DNA of 7,361 nucleotides from Clostridiales bacterium (GTDB taxonomy: Bacteria; Bacillota; Clostridia; Tissierellales; Sedimentibacteraceae), in the NCBI GenBank assembly GCA_003483345.1, contig DMWH01000065.1:1-7361 (forward strand), written 5' to 3'. Shown here piece by piece: positions 1 to 5,867 of the stretch. Made by a program: the position numbers and the translations under genes. Numbering within the stretch: position 1 is the first letter of the stretch; each line of letters opens with the position of its first letter. The notes below the pieces were generated by a model. It saw only the letters and a program-made list of their open reading frames with translations, was not told where the DNA came from and made no database searches.

Positions 1-26
1 GCAAGTTTTACAAAATTATTTTTCAT
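1..26 (-). CDS. rnfG: RnfG, first codons only (partial at window edge)
   Basis: Only the first eight full codons are visible; they read MKNNFVKL, a short charged N-terminus of the kind that precedes the membrane anchor of RnfG. The ATG at 26-24 follows a perfect AGGAGGT (40-34) with a 7-nt A spacer, which is strong evidence for a real start. The start lies inside the 3' end of rnfD, an 11-bp overlap, so translation is probably coupled. RnfG is the membrane-anchored subunit of the Rnf ferredoxin:NAD+ oxidoreductase and carries a covalently bound FMN. The identity rests on position: clostridial rnf operons run C-D-G-E-A-B and this ORF directly follows C and D. The gene runs off the window, so its domains cannot be checked. 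Confidence 0.75.
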
Positions 27-966
27 TTTTTTTACCTCCTGTTGCAACTCCGAATACGCGAGGCTTAACATATTTATCTATCATTGGAGTCAAAATATTC
101 ATCAGAAGTATTGAATAAGAAACTCCTTCGGGATATCCTCCCATTTTTCTTATAAACATTGTAAGCATTCCGGCTCCAACTGCATATATAACTTTTCCCT
201 TATCGGTAATGGGGCTTGTTGCATAATCGGTAGCCATGAAAAATGCTCCCAACATCAAACCTCCACCTAAGATGTGGTATGATAAATTGCCAGCATCAAA
301 AAGTAATGCTATTGCTGCAACTGTACCTATATAAAACGCCGGAATTATCCATTTGATTGTTCCGGTGTAAATTAAATATATTCCACCGGCTAATAATAGT
401 ATTGCCGAAGTTTCTCCGATAACTCCCGGTATATTTCCTATTAACATATCCCACAATGACGGCAGTTGTCCGGATGCTGCACCCTTGATAATAGAAAGAG
501 GTGTCGCAGAAGTAACTGCATCAATTGCCGGGTCAATAAATCCTCCTGACAGATGATGAGGCCATGATGCCATTAAGAATGCTCTTGCTCCCAATGCCGG
601 ATTTAAAAAGTTAAACCCTATTCCGCCAAATATCTGTTTTACTATTCCTATTGCAAATACAGAGCCGATAACTGCTATCCACCATGGTGCTTCTGCGGGT
701 AAATTAAATGCTAAGAGTATTCCTGTTACAACCGCACTTAAATCGGTAACTGTTATTGGTCTGTTCATAAATTTTTGACAAAAATATTCGGTAGCAACTG
801 CAGAAATTACAGATGCTAATACCAATATCATTGCTTTATATCCAAAATAATATATGCTTGCTGCCAATGCGGGAATTAATGCAATTATCACATCAAGCAT
901 TAATTTTTGTGTTGTTTCATCGGATCTAATATGAGGTGACGATGAACCAATCAATTTAATTTCCAT
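16..966 (-). CDS. rnfD: RnfD, membrane FMN subunit of the Rnf ion-translocating complex
   Basis: Integral membrane subunit of the Rnf complex, which oxidises reduced ferredoxin, reduces NAD+ and pumps Na+ or H+. It belongs to the NqrB/RnfD family. With the ATG start it is 316 aa, about usual for the family. Hydrophobic segments lie at roughly 22-42, 44-60, 73-88, 94-112, 187-201, 205-222, 228-245, 258-272 and 282-294. The family signature GGIGFNFLNPALGARAF (114-130) is present, and DAVTSATPL (149-157) holds the flavinylation motif. By family knowledge T155 carries FMN through a phosphoester bond. ATDYATSP (245-252) is also conserved. A TTG one codon upstream (969) is in frame, but the ATG sits 8 nt from the AGGAGG and is the better start. 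The Shine-Dalgarno sequence overlaps the rnfC stop, and the 3' end overlaps rnfG. I see no defect. Confidence 0.97.
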   Translation of the reverse strand: MEIKLIGSSSPHIRSDETTQKLMLDVIIALIPALAASIYYFGYKAMILVLASVISAVATEYFCQKFMNRPITVTDLSAVVTGILLAFNLPAEAPWWIAVIGSVFAIGIVKQIFGGIGFNFLNPALGARAFLMASWPHHLSGGFIDPAIDAVTSATPLSIIKGAASGQLPSLWDMLIGNIPGVIGETSAILLLAGGIYLIYTGTIKWIIPAFYIGTVAAIALLFDAGNLSYHILGGGLMLGAFFMATDYATSPITDKGKVIYAVGAGMLTMFIRKMGGYPEGVSYSILLMNILTPMIDKYVKPRVFGVATGGKKNEK

Positions 967-974
967 CAATATTT

Positions 975-980
975 CCTCCT
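975..980 (-). promoter_or_regulatory. Ribosome binding site of rnfD, overlapping the rnfC stop codon
   Basis: AGGAGG reads on the minus strand from 980 to 975. Its first two bases are the last two of the rnfC TAG stop (981-979). The spacer is 8 nt to the ATG at 966 and only 5 nt to the in-frame TTG at 969, which favours the ATG. The arrangement suggests that ribosomes finishing rnfC can start rnfD at once. The same stop-over-SD layout occurs at 5435-5444 in the upstream cassette. Confidence 0.85.
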
Positions 981-2310
981 ATTTAGCCTTTTTGCGTCTG
1001 GTTAAAATTTCTTTTTTTGCAACACTTATCGATTCTTTAAGCGGTCTCTTTGCAGGACATACATACGAACAAGCACCGCATTCTATACAATCAGTTGCAT
1101 GATATTCATCAGCACCGTCGAAATTTCTCAATAATGAAAATCTTGCTATTTTGTAAGGCATTAGGTATACAGGACAAGCCTCAACACATTTGCCGCATAA
1201 AATACAATTTGAATGCTCCGGTACATTTGCTTCTTTTTTATTTAAAACCAATATTCCCGATGTTCCTTTTATAACAGGGACTTCGTCAGTATATTGGGCA
1301 ATTCCCATCATTGGTCCGCCGCTGATAATTTTTCCCGGCTCTTCTTTGTAACCGCCGCACATTTCAATACAATCCTTAAACAGAGTTCCTATTCTTACGT
1401 ATAGGTTTTTAGGGTTTTCAACAGCACTTCCTGTTACGGTTACAACTCTTTGAATGCAGGGCATACCTGTTTTTATTACATTGCCTATTGTAGCAACTGT
1501 ACCGACATTTTCTACAACACATCCAACTTCCATTGGAAGTCCTCCTGAAGGTACAACTCTTCCGGTTACCGCATTAATTAATCTTTTTTCATCGCCTTGA
1601 GGGTATTTAGCTATCATTGATACAACTTCAATACCTTCCTCATTGCCAACAGCTTGCTGCAATGTTTCAATTGCATCAGGCTTGTTATCTTCTATACAAA
1701 TATATGCTTTATTTACTCCTAATGCCTTCATAACAGCCTTTGTGCCAAGCAATACAAGATCAGGTTTTTCCAACATAATTCTATGGTCGGCAGTCAAATA
1801 AGGCTCACATTCCGAACCGTTTACCAGCAAGGTATCAATGGTTTTGTCTTTTGGAGGACTTAGCTTAACATGAGTGGGGAAAGTTGCTCCTCCCATTCCT
1901 GCCATACCTGCTTCTTTGATTATAGAAAGTATGTCTTCTTTAGAAAGATCTTCTAATTTGCCTTTTGGCTGAACTGATTCATGCACTTCATATTTCCCGT
2001 CGGATTCTATAATAACGCAATTTACCTTCGCTCCGCCCGGCACCTGTCGATTTTCAATCTTTTTTACTGTTCCGGACACGCTCGAATGAACGGGTGCTGA
2101 AACAAAGGCTTTTGATTCGCCAATTTTTTGTCCAACTTTTACTTTATCTCCTACAGCCACCAAAGGATCACATGGGGCTCCAATATGTTGCGACAATGGA
2201 ATTACAACAATATCAGGAGCCGGTGCGTCTTCAATTGGCACATTCTGCGTAAAAGACTTACTTTGAGGGGGATGAATTCCACCCTTAAACGTAAACAATT
2301 TTGTGCTCAT
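979..2310 (-). CDS. rnfC: RnfC, NADH/FMN-binding and iron-sulfur subunit of the Rnf complex
   Basis: Peripheral subunit of the Rnf complex, thought to be the site of NAD+ reduction. At 443 aa it has the size of clostridial RnfC. The N-terminus has the family start FKGGIHPPQSK (8-18). A Nqo1/NuoF-like flavin and dinucleotide region follows: GMGGATFPTH (138-147), NGSECEPYLTADHR (164-177) and YPQGDEKRLI (236-245). A SLBB-like region lies near 280-340. Two [4Fe-4S] motifs end the protein: C369, C372, C375, C379 and C408, C411, C414, C418, with crossed CxxCxxCxxxCP spacing. The tail (424-443) is lysine-rich. The ATG at 2310 follows GAGGTGG (2321-2315). It is the first gene of the rnf operon and is preceded by a 156-bp gap with promoter-like sequences. 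All signature residues are intact. Confidence 0.97.
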   Translation of the reverse strand: MSTKLFTFKGGIHPPQSKSFTQNVPIEDAPAPDIVVIPLSQHIGAPCDPLVAVGDKVKVGQKIGESKAFVSAPVHSSVSGTVKKIENRQVPGGAKVNCVIIESDGKYEVHESVQPKGKLEDLSKEDILSIIKEAGMAGMGGATFPTHVKLSPPKDKTIDTLLVNGSECEPYLTADHRIMLEKPDLVLLGTKAVMKALGVNKAYICIEDNKPDAIETLQQAVGNEEGIEVVSMIAKYPQGDEKRLINAVTGRVVPSGGLPMEVGCVVENVGTVATIGNVIKTGMPCIQRVVTVTGSAVENPKNLYVRIGTLFKDCIEMCGGYKEEPGKIISGGPMMGIAQYTDEVPVIKGTSGILVLNKKEANVPEHSNCILCGKCVEACPVYLMPYKIARFSLLRNFDGADEYHATDCIECGACSYVCPAKRPLKESISVAKKEILTRRKKAK

Positions 2311-2345
2311 TATACCACCTCGTGAAATTAATAATTATGAATTAT

Positions 2346-2380
2346 AAAAAAGTTATAATCTCAAACATAAAGATTATAAC
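2346..2380 (-). terminator. Perfect AT-rich dyad plus T-tract: possible terminator or attenuator ahead of rnfC
   Basis: GTTATAATCT (2352-2361) and AGATTATAAC (2371-2380) are perfect 10-bp inverted repeats around a 9-nt loop. On the minus strand the hairpin is followed directly by TTTTTT (2351-2346), the layout of a rho-independent terminator for the ATPase gene ending at 2467. The stem has only two G-C pairs, so it would be weak. The upstream arm also contains the best -10 sequence for rnfC, so the dyad could instead be an operator. The sequence alone does not decide between these. Confidence 0.45.
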
Positions 2381-2401
2381 AGATTGTTTTCGACTTTTAA
2401 A
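2373..2401 (-). promoter_or_regulatory. Candidate proximal promoter of the rnf operon
   Basis: On the minus strand TTTAAA (2401-2396, four of six consensus bases) is followed after 17 bp by TATAAT (2378-2373). A TG one base upstream gives a full extended -10, TGTTATAAT (2381-2373). The start would be near the G at 2366, about 55 nt before the rnfC ATG. The region just upstream (2402-2425) is almost pure A/T on this strand and could act as an UP element. The -10 lies inside one arm of the dyad at 2352-2380. Confidence 0.6.
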
Positions 2402-2425
2402 TACCTTTTTTTATTTATTTTTATA

Positions 2426-2454
2426 ATTTTAACATTATTTATCAAATTATGCAA
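2426..2454 (-). promoter_or_regulatory. Candidate distal promoter of the rnf operon
   Basis: On the minus strand TTGCAT (2454-2449) and TAAAAT (2431-2426) are separated by 17 bp, and a TG one base upstream extends the -10. It lies just after the stop of the ATPase gene (2467). A transcript from here would contain the whole hairpin at 2346-2380, whereas one from the proximal candidate would not. In DNA this AT-rich, chance matches are common, so support is moderate at best. Confidence 0.35.
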
Positions 2455-2466
2455 GACCATAAATTA

Positions 2467-3018
2467 TCAAATTTTACCTGCCGATACAAGGTTTACATTT
2501 TCATTGATATATTCCTTAATCCACATTAAAACACCGATGTCGTTAATATTAATACCTTCAAGCATTTCTTTTACTTCTCTCGTATCAAAAATAAATTCTC
2601 CCCTGTCAGTCTTATGAGAATAAGTTAGTTCAAAATTATCACCGGAGTTAATAATTGTCATAATTGTTTCCCCCATGTTACCGAGGGGTGCTCTGTCTAT
2701 ATTATCCCTTTCAAAATAACAGCAAACCTTTGTTCCGACGCCTATCTTTGATTCAATTTTTAAATAGCCGTTACATCTTTCGCATGCTTCTTTCAGCATT
2801 GGAATTCCTAATCCTACTTTTCTGGTAGTGCGAGTTGTATAGAAGGGATTGGATACTCTGTTTATAACATCTTCGCTCATTCCTCTGCCGTTATCCGCAA
2901 TAGTTATACTTAACCGGTTATTTTTTATACTATCTTCTATATTTATTTCAATTAATGAAGCATCAGCCTTAATGCTGTTCATTGCAATATCCAATATGTG
3001 CATTGAAATTTCTTTCAT
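2467..3018 (-). CDS. Histidine-kinase-like ATPase (HATPase_c) without phosphoacceptor domain
   Basis: A 183-aa soluble protein of the GHKL ATPase superfamily. The N box is LDIAMNSIKADAS (9-21, with D10 and N14). The G1 box is DNGRGM (42-47). The F-box-like NPFYTT (57-62) leads into the glycine lid KVGLGIPMLKEA (67-78), and GVGTKV (93-98) matches the end of the fold. There is no HisKA dimerisation/phosphoacceptor helix, sensor or membrane segment, so it is not a classical two-component kinase. About 80 residues (104-183) of unassigned C-terminal sequence follow. The ATG at 3018 is chosen because GGAGG lies just upstream. The longer frame to a TTG at 3033 would place that site inside the gene. 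A 141-bp repeat-bearing gap separates it from the PHP gene. It may be a protein kinase or regulator in the cassette; its substrate is not visible. Confidence 0.85.
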   Translation of the reverse strand: MKEISMHILDIAMNSIKADASLIEINIEDSIKNNRLSITIADNGRGMSEDVINRVSNPFYTTRTTRKVGLGIPMLKEACERCNGYLKIESKIGVGTKVCCYFERDNIDRAPLGNMGETIMTIINSGDNFELTYSHKTDRGEFIFDTREVKEMLEGININDIGVLMWIKEYINENVNLVSAGKI

Positions 3019-3022
3019 AATT

Positions 3023-3027
3023 CCTCC
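3023..3027 (-). promoter_or_regulatory. Ribosome binding site that sets the start of the ATPase gene
   Basis: GGAGG (3027-3023) lies 4 nt before the ATG at 3018, slightly short but acceptable. The in-frame TTG at 3033 has no purine-rich site upstream, only CACTGCGTAATATC. The shorter protein is therefore preferred. Confidence 0.7.
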
Positions 3028-3056
3028 AACCAAGATATTACGCAGTGGAATGCAAT

Positions 3057-3133
3057 TGGGGACATTCCTCTGACCGACATAGGTTATCCCAATAGAAAGA
3101 GGTGTGTCCCCATACCTCTATAGGTGTGTCCCC
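3057..3133. repeat. GGGGACA-type REP-like inverted/direct repeat element
   Basis: TGGGGACATTCCTCT (3057-3071) and AGAGGTGTGTCCCCA (3098-3112) are inverted repeats, 13 of 15 positions pairing (one further G-T wobble), around a 26-nt loop. A direct copy of GGTGTGTCCCC follows at 3123-3133 (first copy 3101-3111). A second, competing stem AGAGGT/ACCTCT pairs 3098-3103 with 3114-3119. An isolated GGACATTC recurs at 3154-3161 over the PHP stop codon (first copy 3060-3067). Local G+C runs are unlike the AT-rich surroundings. Palindromes built on GGGGACA are, from memory, dispersed in many bacterial genomes and linked to Y1-type (REP-associated) transposases. No transposase is in this window. Confidence 0.6.
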
Positions 3134-3159
3134 CCTCCTTTTAGTAAATACGTGGACAT

Positions 3160-3849
3160 TCATTCAAATAAATACTCATAAATCTCTTCGATATCATCCA
3201 GATCAAAATAATTAACCGCTTCAGCTATATCAACAAGCTGATGGGCGTCCGAATTATAAATCACCTTATATTTTTCTGCTATTTTACTGTTAATAGGCAT
3301 TTTTGAATATACTTCCACAGTCTCTATTTTCAGATTGATAGGCATAAAACCTAATACCCCGAGAATACCGTTTGTCATTTTGTTAATATGGGCAGGAATC
3401 ATCACTCCATCATATTTCTTGACAATGGAAAAAATATCTTCGATGGTATATTGCGAAGCATTAATCAATAATTTTTCCAAGGTGCCTGTTATTTCATCCT
3501 TAGAATTATATATATTTTGCTCACCGAATATTTCAGGATTATTTTTTATAAAAGGTAATGAATTATAAATAATATTGCCAAATTCTATTGCATTATCCAA
3601 TTCTTTAAAGTAGCAAAGCACGTGTACTTCTTCCTTTGTTGTTACTTCTAATCCGGGTACTACCTTTATGCCTGTTTTATTGCCTAATTCCATTACTGCA
3701 CGCAAATTTCCCGCTGAATTATGGTCTGTTACAGATATTATATCCAGCCCTTTTATTAAGGACATATTTATAATATTATTTGGAGTCATATCGCATGCGC
3801 TGCACGGAGACAAATCCGAATGAATATGCAAATCATAATAAAATTTCAT
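3160..3849 (-). CDS. PHP-domain metal-dependent phosphoesterase
   Basis: A 229-aa single-domain PHP protein with the metal ligands of the family in order: DLHIHSD (6-12, H8 and H10), VTDHNSAGN (40-48, D42 and H43), GLEV (66-69, E68), H76 in EVHVL, PAHIN (152-156, H154) and NSDAH (199-203, D201 and H203). PHP enzymes hydrolyse phosphoesters using two or three metal ions; known relatives act on nucleotides, histidinol phosphate or nucleic-acid ends. The substrate here cannot be read from sequence. It could remove a phosphate or break down a signal in the cassette. The start is the ATG at 3849, whose ATGA overlaps the TGA of the DRTGG gene. An in-frame ATG at 3876 lacks a ribosome binding site and would overlap by 31 bp. 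It belongs to the same transcript as the hydrogenase homologue. Confidence 0.9.
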   Translation of the reverse strand: MKFYYDLHIHSDLSPCSACDMTPNNIINMSLIKGLDIISVTDHNSAGNLRAVMELGNKTGIKVVPGLEVTTKEEVHVLCYFKELDNAIEFGNIIYNSLPFIKNNPEIFGEQNIYNSKDEITGTLEKLLINASQYTIEDIFSIVKKYDGVMIPAHINKMTNGILGVLGFMPINLKIETVEVYSKMPINSKIAEKYKVIYNSDAHQLVDIAEAVNYFDLDDIEEIYEYLFE

Positions 3850-4178
3850 TTTATTCCCATATCTGACAATCTGCATGCTACTTGGTATGCACTTTCTGAT
3901 GTTTTAAATATAGGTATGTTTAATTCCTTTGCTTTATCCAAAGTATCATTGTCGACTGCCATATTTTCAACAACTATAATACAAGAAAGCTCCAAAAGCT
4001 CGGCAATAGCTACAATATTAATATGGGTTTGAATAGTTATCCATACATAGTTCTTTTTTGCTTTTGCCATTACAATACTTAGTAAATCACCTATATACAC
4101 ACCTTCAATTTCAATATCTCCTTCTTTTTCACACAGTGGTGTAAGCTGCAGTTTTTCTGCAAATTCTAAGCAGTTCAT
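3846..4178 (-). CDS. DRTGG-domain protein, second copy in the cassette
   Basis: A 110-aa stand-alone protein that aligns through most of its length with the DRTGG protein at 5860-6213. Shared landmarks are GDLLSIVMA (30-38, matching SDLMSDVLA in the paralogue), the hydrophobic strand WITIQTHINIVAIAELLELS (46-65), the strand CIIVVEN (66-72), and a last helix-strand unit LDKAKELNIPIFKT (80-93). DRTGG domains are small domains of unknown exact ligand, found beside CBS domains and in some phosphotransacetylases, and are usually seen as regulatory. The start has a strong GAGGAGGGGA site (4190-4181) and follows the hydrogenase homologue by 12 bp; the stop overlaps the PHP start as ATGA. The tight coupling to both neighbours suggests balanced synthesis. 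Which small molecule or partner it binds is not visible. Confidence 0.75.
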   Translation of the reverse strand: MNCLEFAEKLQLTPLCEKEGDIEIEGVYIGDLLSIVMAKAKKNYVWITIQTHINIVAIAELLELSCIIVVENMAVDNDTLDKAKELNIPIFKTSESAYQVACRLSDMGIK

Positions 4179-4190
4179 TTTCCCCTCCTC

Positions 4191-5432
4191 TTATTTTTTT
4201 GCTCTCAGTACAACACAGTCATAAAATTCAGACTCGTTATTATAAACGTCTTCAGCGTGAGCCAAACATGTGGGTGCTCCGCAGGAGCCGCAATCCAATC
4301 CCGGAAGTTTATCAAGGATTTCCCTTATTTTTTCATTCCTTTCAACAGCTTCCTTTAAGTTAAGTTTGTCAAATTTTTCTTCTTCCTTCAGCTTATAATT
4401 AAAGAAGCCGGTTTTATACATTTCGTCAAATCTGTCGATATCAGGATTTAAACATTCATCAGGCAGACTGTTTGAAATATAATTAATGCTGCTGCTTGCA
4501 ATAAACGGATTTACAACATTAAAGGTTCCGCCTACACAACCGTTAACACAAGCTGAAGCTTCCACAAAATCTATATCGCTTAATTTACCGTTTTCGATTT
4601 CCTCTAAGATCTCAATGATGTTTTCCATGCCGTGAACGGCTATATAATTATTCAATTCCGCATGTTCCGACTGACCGCCTGCCACTGCCCATTTCATACC
4701 TAATAGTGACGGGTATGAGCATGTAATATTATCCTCTCTTATAACTTCCCTGTACAGGTCTCCGTATATTTTGTTAAGAGGTATTACCCAATCTACCGAA
4801 GGTTTGTAGTCTCCGATTGGATTCGTTACCGCCAACAACTTGGCAGGACATGGTGATATATAAAATACTTTTATATCTTCATCCTTTAAACCGAACTTTT
4901 TCCTGACTCTTTCCCTTGCAAGTATTCCTGCAATTTCCATAGGCTCCCTTATTAAAATAAGATTATCCATCAATGAAGGGTACCTGTATTTAATAAGCCT
5001 AACCGCTGCCGGACAATATGTTGATATATAAGGTCTCATTGTTTTTTCTTTATCTATTTTAAGTTTTATGGCTTTTGCAACCAAATCTGCCGCCCAGCTT
5101 GCATCATACACAAAATCAAAACCTAATTTCAAAATTGCATTTTGGACCTTGCATATATCTGTTCCCCTGGGGAACTGCCCGTATAAAGAAGTGGTAGGAA
5201 TTGCAATTTTGAATTTTTTGGGTGTATCATGCATTTGATTGTACCACTCTATGGATTCGGGAGAATAAGCATTATAAGGGCATATTTTTATACACTCACC
5301 GCAATGAATGCATTTTGCCGTATTTATAAATGCTTTCCCTTCTATTAATCTTATAGCCTGAGTAGGACATCTTTTCATGCAATTGGTACATCCTCTGCAT
5401 TTATCTTTGTCAAACATAATTGAAAAGTTCAT
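4191..5432 (-). CDS. Sensory-type [FeFe]-hydrogenase homologue (HydS-like, no PAS domain)
   Basis: A 413-aa iron-sulfur protein in three parts. A ferredoxin module has C12, C15, C18, C22 and C41, C44, C47, C51. A Fe-hydrogenase large-subunit domain spans about 73-335. A C-terminal four-cysteine domain (C381, C384, C389, C406) resembles that of RnfB and corrinoid Fe-S proteins. All four H-cluster ligands seem kept: C140 in STYCPA, C195 in SPCPAK, C295 and C299 in ACVNGCVGG; K198 is also kept. Relative to catalytic enzymes such as Clostridium pasteurianum CpI, the proton-relay Cys299 is Tyr (Y139), and Met353 and Met497 are both Ser (S193, S293). The usual GGGQP reads GGTFN. Such changes mark putative sensory enzymes (groups C/D). 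No PAS or phosphatase domain is fused. It is soluble and sits between the RsbT-like kinase (9-bp gap) and DRTGG 2, and would need HydEFG maturases encoded elsewhere. I infer a sensor of H2 or ferredoxin state. Confidence 0.88.
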   Translation of the reverse strand: MNFSIMFDKDKCRGCTNCMKRCPTQAIRLIEGKAFINTAKCIHCGECIKICPYNAYSPESIEWYNQMHDTPKKFKIAIPTTSLYGQFPRGTDICKVQNAILKLGFDFVYDASWAADLVAKAIKLKIDKEKTMRPYISTYCPAAVRLIKYRYPSLMDNLILIREPMEIAGILARERVRKKFGLKDEDIKVFYISPCPAKLLAVTNPIGDYKPSVDWVIPLNKIYGDLYREVIREDNITCSYPSLLGMKWAVAGGQSEHAELNNYIAVHGMENIIEILEEIENGKLSDIDFVEASACVNGCVGGTFNVVNPFIASSSINYISNSLPDECLNPDIDRFDEMYKTGFFNYKLKEEEKFDKLNLKEAVERNEKIREILDKLPGLDCGSCGAPTCLAHAEDVYNNESEFYDCVVLRAKK

Positions 5433-5441
5433 AATACCCTC

Positions 5442-5867
5442 CTACAAATAGATTGTCGCAATTATTGTTGTCCCGGTACTACTTGTATTGATTTCTAATT
5501 GGTCAGAATATTTTTTAATATTTGGAAGTCCCATACCTGCACCAAATCCAAGCTCTCTTACACTGTCTGTCGCAGTGGAGTACCCCTCTGTCATTGCCAT
5601 ATCTAAATCCGTTATTCCCGGACCTGTATCTTCCGAAATTATTACTATTTTATTTTCATATATATCGCAGTGAAGTTTCCCGCCGTAAGAATGTATAACA
5701 ATATTTATTTCAGTTTCATATGATATTATTGATATTTTTCTTATAGTATTCGAATCAATTCCCAATGATTTTAAATTGCTTTTTATGGCACTTGCACTTT
5801 TGCCTGCAGACATAAAATCATTTGCTGTTATATTGTAGCTGTATCTTTTTAAAAATTTATCAGTCAT
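5442..5867 (-). CDS. RsbT/RsbW-like ATP-binding protein (serine kinase family)
   Basis: A 141-aa GHKL-fold protein closest in pattern to RsbT-type serine kinases and anti-sigma factors. The N box is YETEINIVIHS (50-60, E51 and N55). The G1 box EDTGPGITDLDMAMTEGYST (79-98) matches the RsbT pattern DxGPGI...A..DGYST. The glycine lid GFGAGMGL (107-114) and TGTTI (131-135) complete the site, so ATP binding is likely. RsbT kinases phosphorylate STAS-domain proteins or activate phosphatases, yet no STAS, sigma factor or PP2C phosphatase is encoded in this window. The ATG at 5867 overlaps the stop of the DRTGG gene by 8 bp (ATGACTGA) and has no good ribosome binding site, so translation is probably coupled. 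Its own TAG overlaps the Shine-Dalgarno of the hydrogenase homologue. The target protein is unknown; the hydrogenase homologue or a DRTGG protein are candidates by proximity only. Confidence 0.85.
   Translation of the reverse strand: MTDKFLKRYSYNITANDFMSAGKSASAIKSNLKSLGIDSNTIRKISIISYETEINIVIHSYGGKLHCDIYENKIVIISEDTGPGITDLDMAMTEGYSTATDSVRELGFGAGMGLPNIKKYSDQLEINTSSTGTTIIATIYL

Noticed and set aside
2352..2380. The dyad as a binding site for the redox repressor Rex.
   Set aside because: The known Rex box has TTGTTAA/TTAACAA arms with a short spacer; these arms are GTTATAATCT/AGATTATAAC with a 9-bp spacer and do not match.
2311..2466. A riboswitch or other structured leader ahead of rnfC.
   Set aside because: The region is too short and too AT-rich, and apart from the one hairpin I see no conserved riboswitch core.
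3015..3080. A 21-codon minus-strand ORF in the repeat region whose TGA overlaps the ATG of the ATPase gene (ATGA), like a leader peptide.
   Set aside because: It has no ribosome binding site, lies mostly in the repeat element and has no recognisable composition; the overlap is likely chance.
3850..3876. A longer start for the PHP protein, adding nine residues.
   Set aside because: No Shine-Dalgarno precedes the ATG at 3876, it would overlap the DRTGG gene by 31 bp, and the PHP fold normally begins right at the DLHIHSD strand.
4191..5432. Annotation as an ordinary H2-producing hydrogenase.
   Set aside because: The proton-relay cysteine and the two active-site methionines are replaced, and the gene sits among signalling proteins, so a catalytic role is the less likely reading.
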